A stretch of DNA of 7,903 nt, taken from assembly GCA_950071875.1 (NCBI GenBank), contig CATMNW010000100.1:1-7903 (forward strand), written 5' to 3'. The DNA is from an uncultured Erythrobacteraceae bacterium (lineage in GTDB: Bacteria; Pseudomonadota; Alphaproteobacteria; Sphingomonadales; Sphingomonadaceae). The notes beneath the pieces are model-generated. The model was not told the DNA's origin, searched no databases, and was given only the letters and a program-made list of their open reading frames with translations. Of this stretch, positions 5,556 through 7,903 are shown in pieces. The first letter of the stretch is position 1, and every line of letters begins with the position of its first letter. The position numbers and the translations under genes were made by a program.

Positions 5556-6343
5556 GCCGCTTTCCTTTTCTCTGGAAGACGTCCGATAAGTTCGCGAGCC
5601 AGCCCGATATACGCACGGCTGCCAGGGCAATTGTGGTCGTAGACCAAGGCAGGCATGCCGTGGCTTGGCGCTTCGGACAGGCGCACATTCCGTGGAATGA
5701 CATTTTCGAAGACGAGATTACCGAGGCAATCCCTGACATCGTCCGCGACCTGGTCGGTCAGGCGATTACGACGATCGAACATAGTCAACACGATACCTAC
5801 GATCCCCAAATCGCGATTAAAGCCCTGCTGTACGCGCTCTACGGTCTGGAGAAGCTGGCTCAGGCCTTCGAGAGCGAAGAACTCGCATTGCAGCGGAACC
5901 ATCAGTGTGTCCGCCGCGCACAAGGCGTTGAGCGTCAACAGCCCCAGAGAAGGCGGACAATCGATGAAGCACACATCATAGCCGGCGAAGCTTCCGCGCG
6001 CCTGTGCCGAAAGCGCGTTGGTCAGACGCGACGTACGGTCATCAACCGAAACCAATTCGACTTCGGCGCCCGAAAGATCTTGGGTCGCAGGGACTATGTC
6101 GAGACCAGGAATTTCGGTGGGAACCGCGCTTTCAGCGACAGTCGCCTGATCCAGCAACAGATCGTAGCTGGTATTTACGCGCGAATCCGACGCGATCCCG
6201 AGGCCGGTCGAAGCATTTCCTTGTGGATCGAGGTCGATGAGAAGGGTTTTCCATCCCGTCGCAGCCATGGCGGTGGCAATATTGATCGCGGTCGTTGTCT
6301 TACCAACACCGCCTTTCTGGTTCGCAATTGCGATGGTGATCAT
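5552..6343 (-). CDS. parA: Chromosome partitioning ATPase ParA (Soj)
   Basis: A 263-residue ParA/MinD-family ATPase. It binds DNA non-specifically as an ATP dimer, and ParB-stimulated hydrolysis moves the origin region. The deviant Walker A is at 10-17 (KGGVGKTT, with signature lysine K10). Walker A' follows with 'LIDLDPQGNAS' (35-45), and Walker B is 'CFIDCPPSLG' (125-134). 'PLQCEFFALEGL' (150-161) and 'FENVIPRNVRLSEAPSHG' (212-229) are typical ParA blocks. Two in-frame ATGs exist. The one at 6343-6341 is chosen because it gives the usual start 'MITIAIANQKGG', overlaps the rsmG stop as ATGA and has GGAG 9 bases upstream. The other, at 6358, has an AAGGGA only 2 bases away. The gene overlaps parB by 4 bases. 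Confidence 0.97.
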   Translation of the reverse strand: MITIAIANQKGGVGKTTTAINIATAMAATGWKTLLIDLDPQGNASTGLGIASDSRVNTSYDLLLDQATVAESAVPTEIPGLDIVPATQDLSGAEVELVSVDDRTSRLTNALSAQARGSFAGYDVCFIDCPPSLGLLTLNALCAADTLMVPLQCEFFALEGLSQLLQTVERVQQGFNRDLGIVGIVLTMFDRRNRLTDQVADDVRDCLGNLVFENVIPRNVRLSEAPSHGMPALVYDHNCPGSRAYIGLARELIGRLPEKRKAA

Positions 6344-6966
6344 GGTTTCCCGCTCCATTTCCCTTGTCCGACGATGATCCCAGCGTCCGAATCGGTTAGA
6401 GATTGTTCCACGTGAAACATCGAACGCCTTTGTGTCGGAAGGGCTTGGACTTCTTGCGCCGCGGACCGGCCTTTAGGCAAGAGCCAACAAGTGGAGCTTG
6501 TGGAGAATCGTGCCGATAATGCGAGCAACCGATCCAAAGGAGCAAAGGCTCGCGCCGAAATTACGCCGCTGTCAAAGGTAGCCACCTTTTCCAGTCGTTG
6601 ACCCTCAACCCGACAATTCGGAAGTTCGAGAACTTCGATCATGCGCGACAGCCACTCGACCCGCCTACCCCGGGATTCGACTAGGGTAACCTGTATCTCC
6701 GGACGCAAAGTAGCGACTACAAGGCCCGGGAAACCGGCACCACTTCCCAGATCCATCCACGGACCGCTGTTTGTAGCTAACGGCAGAAGCTGCGCCGAAT
6801 CAGCGAAATGCCGCGTCCAGACATCAGACATAGTCCCTTTTGAAACGAGATTTTGTCTTTGGTTCTCCGCTTCCAACTCAGCGGCTAGCTGATCTAATCG
6901 GGCGACTGACGAAGTGTCACCCAAACCAAGCACGTATTCGCGGGCTTCACTCTCGTTTCGAATCAC
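6340..6966 (-). CDS. rsmG: 16S rRNA (guanine(527)-N7)-methyltransferase RsmG
   Basis: A 208-residue SAM-dependent methyltransferase (formerly GidB) that makes m7G527 in 16S rRNA. Seen here are the family block 'WTRHFADS' (50-57), the SAM-binding glycine motif 'DLGSGAGFPG' (72-81), the acidic ribose-binding 'LVESRGRR' (95-102), 'SARAFAPL' (137-144) and 'LLPKG' (162-166). Length is normal. The start is GTG 6966-6964, overlapping the mnmG stop (GTGA); no strong Shine-Dalgarno is visible, so coupling is likely. Residues 183-188 (MFHVEQ) are encoded by a parS site, so this part of the protein is constrained by DNA as well as protein function. Loss of RsmG is known in other bacteria to give low-level streptomycin resistance. 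Confidence 0.96.
   Translation of the reverse strand: MIRNESEAREYVLGLGDTSSVARLDQLAAELEAENQRQNLVSKGTMSDVWTRHFADSAQLLPLATNSGPWMDLGSGAGFPGLVVATLRPEIQVTLVESRGRRVEWLSRMIEVLELPNCRVEGQRLEKVATFDSGVISARAFAPLDRLLALSARFSTSSTCWLLPKGRSAAQEVQALPTQRRSMFHVEQSLTDSDAGIIVGQGKWSGKP
6404..6419. other. parS: parS centromere site inside rsmG
   Basis: TGTTCCACGTGAAACA on the plus strand matches the bacterial parS consensus TGTTTCACGTGAAACA at 15 of 16 bases. The one difference, at the fifth base, is at a position known to vary. It is about 850 bases upstream of the parB start. Read in rsmG it encodes Met-Phe-His-Val-Glu-Gln. Confidence 0.93.
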
Positions 6967-7903
6967 GCTGCGGCGTCCAGTTTACGGGCGTGGACGAGGA
7001 GCGCGGCTAGCGCAGCGGGAGTTACTCCTCGAACGCGGCCCGCAGCGGCGAGATTCTCGGGGCGACTTTTGGAAAGACGCTCCACCATTTCATTAGAGAG
7101 ACCCGGCACTTTTCCGAAGGGGAAGTCGGACGGAAGTGCAAGCTTTTCACTCGCGCGGAGATCAGCCAACTCAGCAGTCTGTCGCGCAAGATAAGGCGCG
7201 TAGAAAGCGTCTTCGGCCAGTTCGACAGTTAGCGGATCGTCTTCGCTTAATCCTGGAACCCACTGTGCAAGCTGCGCCACATTAAGGTGCCCTGCCCCAA
7301 TCCATTCGGAGGCGGGTTTCGGTCCCGCATCACGTTTCACGTGAAACCCTGCGTCCGAAAGTACTTTGGAGTGAATGGGAGTAGCGAGAGCTGTTTCCAG
7401 CTCGGCGCGGCGATCCTCCCGTAGAGCAAACCATCCGGCCCGTTCTTTTCGGACAACTCCGTTTTCAACGCCCAACGGTGTGAGGCGAGTATCCGCATTG
7501 CTCGCTCGCAATCGAAGTCGGTATTCGGCACGGGACGTCAGCATGCGATATGGCTCGGTGATACCCTGCAGCGTAAGGTCGTCAAGCATGACCGCGATGT
7601 ACGAGTTTGATCGGTCTGGGGCCGTTATAGGCATGTCCAGCACCGCACATGCCGCGTTCATTCCTGCGACCAATCCTTGTGCAGCAGCTTCCTCGTAGCC
7701 TGTTGTCCCATTTATCTGTCCGGCACAGAACAATCCGGGTATTTGGTGCAGCTCCAATGCGCTGCTCAGTGCGCGCGGATCAATATGATCATATTCTACC
7801 GCATAACCTGGTACGACCATCTCCACCGAAGCCAAGCCATCCATTTCTCGAAGCATTCCAAGCTGCACGTCCACCGGTAAAGATGTGGAAATGCCATTCG
7901 GAT
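6963..7903 (-). CDS. mnmG: tRNA uridine-5-carboxymethylaminomethyl modification enzyme MnmG, C-terminal half (5' end outside window)
   Basis: The frame is open from the window edge to TGA 6965-6963 and gives the last 312 residues of a protein usually about 610-630 long. MnmG (GidA) is an FAD enzyme that, with MnmE, modifies the wobble uridine of certain tRNAs. Family marks in order are 'PNGISTSLPVDVQ' at the edge, 'PGYAVEYDHIDPR', 'GLFCAGQINGTTGYEEAAAQG' read in two parts (56-66 and 67-76 of the visible piece), 'TEPYRMLTSRAEYRLRLR' (115-132), and near the end 'VPGLSNEMVERL' and 'RVRGVTPAALAALL'. An internal GTG at 7874 is not the start, because the MnmG sequence continues upstream. A parS site encodes 'FHVKR' at about residues 186-190. 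The stop overlaps the rsmG start by 4 bases. Confidence 0.97.
   Translation of the reverse strand, partial: PNGISTSLPVDVQLGMLREMDGLASVEMVVPGYAVEYDHIDPRALSSALELHQIPGLFCAGQINGTTGYEEAAAQGLVAGMNAACAVLDMPITAPDRSNSYIAVMLDDLTLQGITEPYRMLTSRAEYRLRLRASNADTRLTPLGVENGVVRKERAGWFALREDRRAELETALATPIHSKVLSDAGFHVKRDAGPKPASEWIGAGHLNVAQLAQWVPGLSEDDPLTVELAEDAFYAPYLARQTAELADLRASEKLALPSDFPFGKVPGLSNEMVERLSKSRPENLAAAGRVRGVTPAALAALLVHARKLDAAA
7333..7348. other. parS: parS centromere site inside mnmG
   Basis: CGTTTCACGTGAAACC holds the perfect 14-base parS palindrome GTTTCACGTGAAAC (7334-7347). Only the two outermost bases differ from the consensus. It is about 0.93 kb from the rsmG site and encodes Phe-His-Val-Lys-Arg in MnmG. 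Confidence 0.9.

Noticed and set aside
5556..5630. N-terminal extension of ParB by 25 codons
   Set aside because: It lies wholly inside parA, does not resemble ParB, and the internal ATG has an ATGA overlap plus a good ribosome binding site.
6344..6358. Upstream ATG for ParA (five extra residues)
   Set aside because: Its purine-rich stretch is only 2 bases away, and the ATG at 6343 gives the standard ParA N-terminus and a correctly spaced GGAG.
5537..6415. Long plus-strand open frame (292 codons) opposite parA
   Set aside because: It is a shadow of parA in GC-rich sequence. The minus strand carries all ParA motifs, and the plus frame has no recognisable domain or ribosome binding site.

Overview
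The window looks like chromosomal DNA of an alphaproteobacterium, most likely a sphingomonad (Erythrobacteraceae or a relative). This rests on the gene order mnmG-rsmG-parA-parB with parS sites nearby, the moderately high GC content with G/C-ending codons, and the style of the spore-coat-U (SCPU) pilus cluster. The genus is an inference from gene order and protein style, not from a search.

Right half (about 4584-7903, all on the minus strand): the classic origin-proximal block. It reads mnmG (tRNA wobble-uridine modification; only the C-terminal half is in the window), rsmG (16S rRNA m7G methyltransferase), parA and parB (chromosome partition). All three junctions are 4-base stop/start overlaps (GTGA, ATGA, ATGA), so the block looks like one translationally coupled operon. 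Two parS centromere sites lie inside coding sequence, one in rsmG and one in mnmG, about 0.93 kb apart. The window therefore holds the ATPase, the CTP-dependent clamp and the DNA sites of one ParABS system.

Left half (about 177-4507, also minus strand): an archaic (Csu-type) chaperone-usher pilus cluster. It has two single-domain SCPU subunits, a periplasmic chaperone and an outer-membrane usher. The first subunit starts 76 bases after parB. The two subunit genes are separated by a 172-base gap rich in repeats and inverted repeats, and each subunit gene is preceded by the same two-part motif (ACCTTAA ... TATACCGG). The second subunit, the likely major pilin, has a strong ribosome binding site and is followed by a GC-rich hairpin before the chaperone. 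Chaperone and usher genes overlap. No CsuE-like two-domain tip adhesin follows the usher.

Far left (1-180, plus strand): the 3' end of a convergent gene of unknown function. It meets the usher gene tail to tail with a 4-base overlap of the stop codons.

No tRNA, rRNA, CRISPR, insertion sequence or phage gene was seen. No stretch over 300 bases lacks a gene. The most interesting points are the parS sites within coding sequence, the pilus operon placed directly against the partition locus, the shared motif and start-codon inverted repeat before the pilin genes, and the missing tip adhesin.
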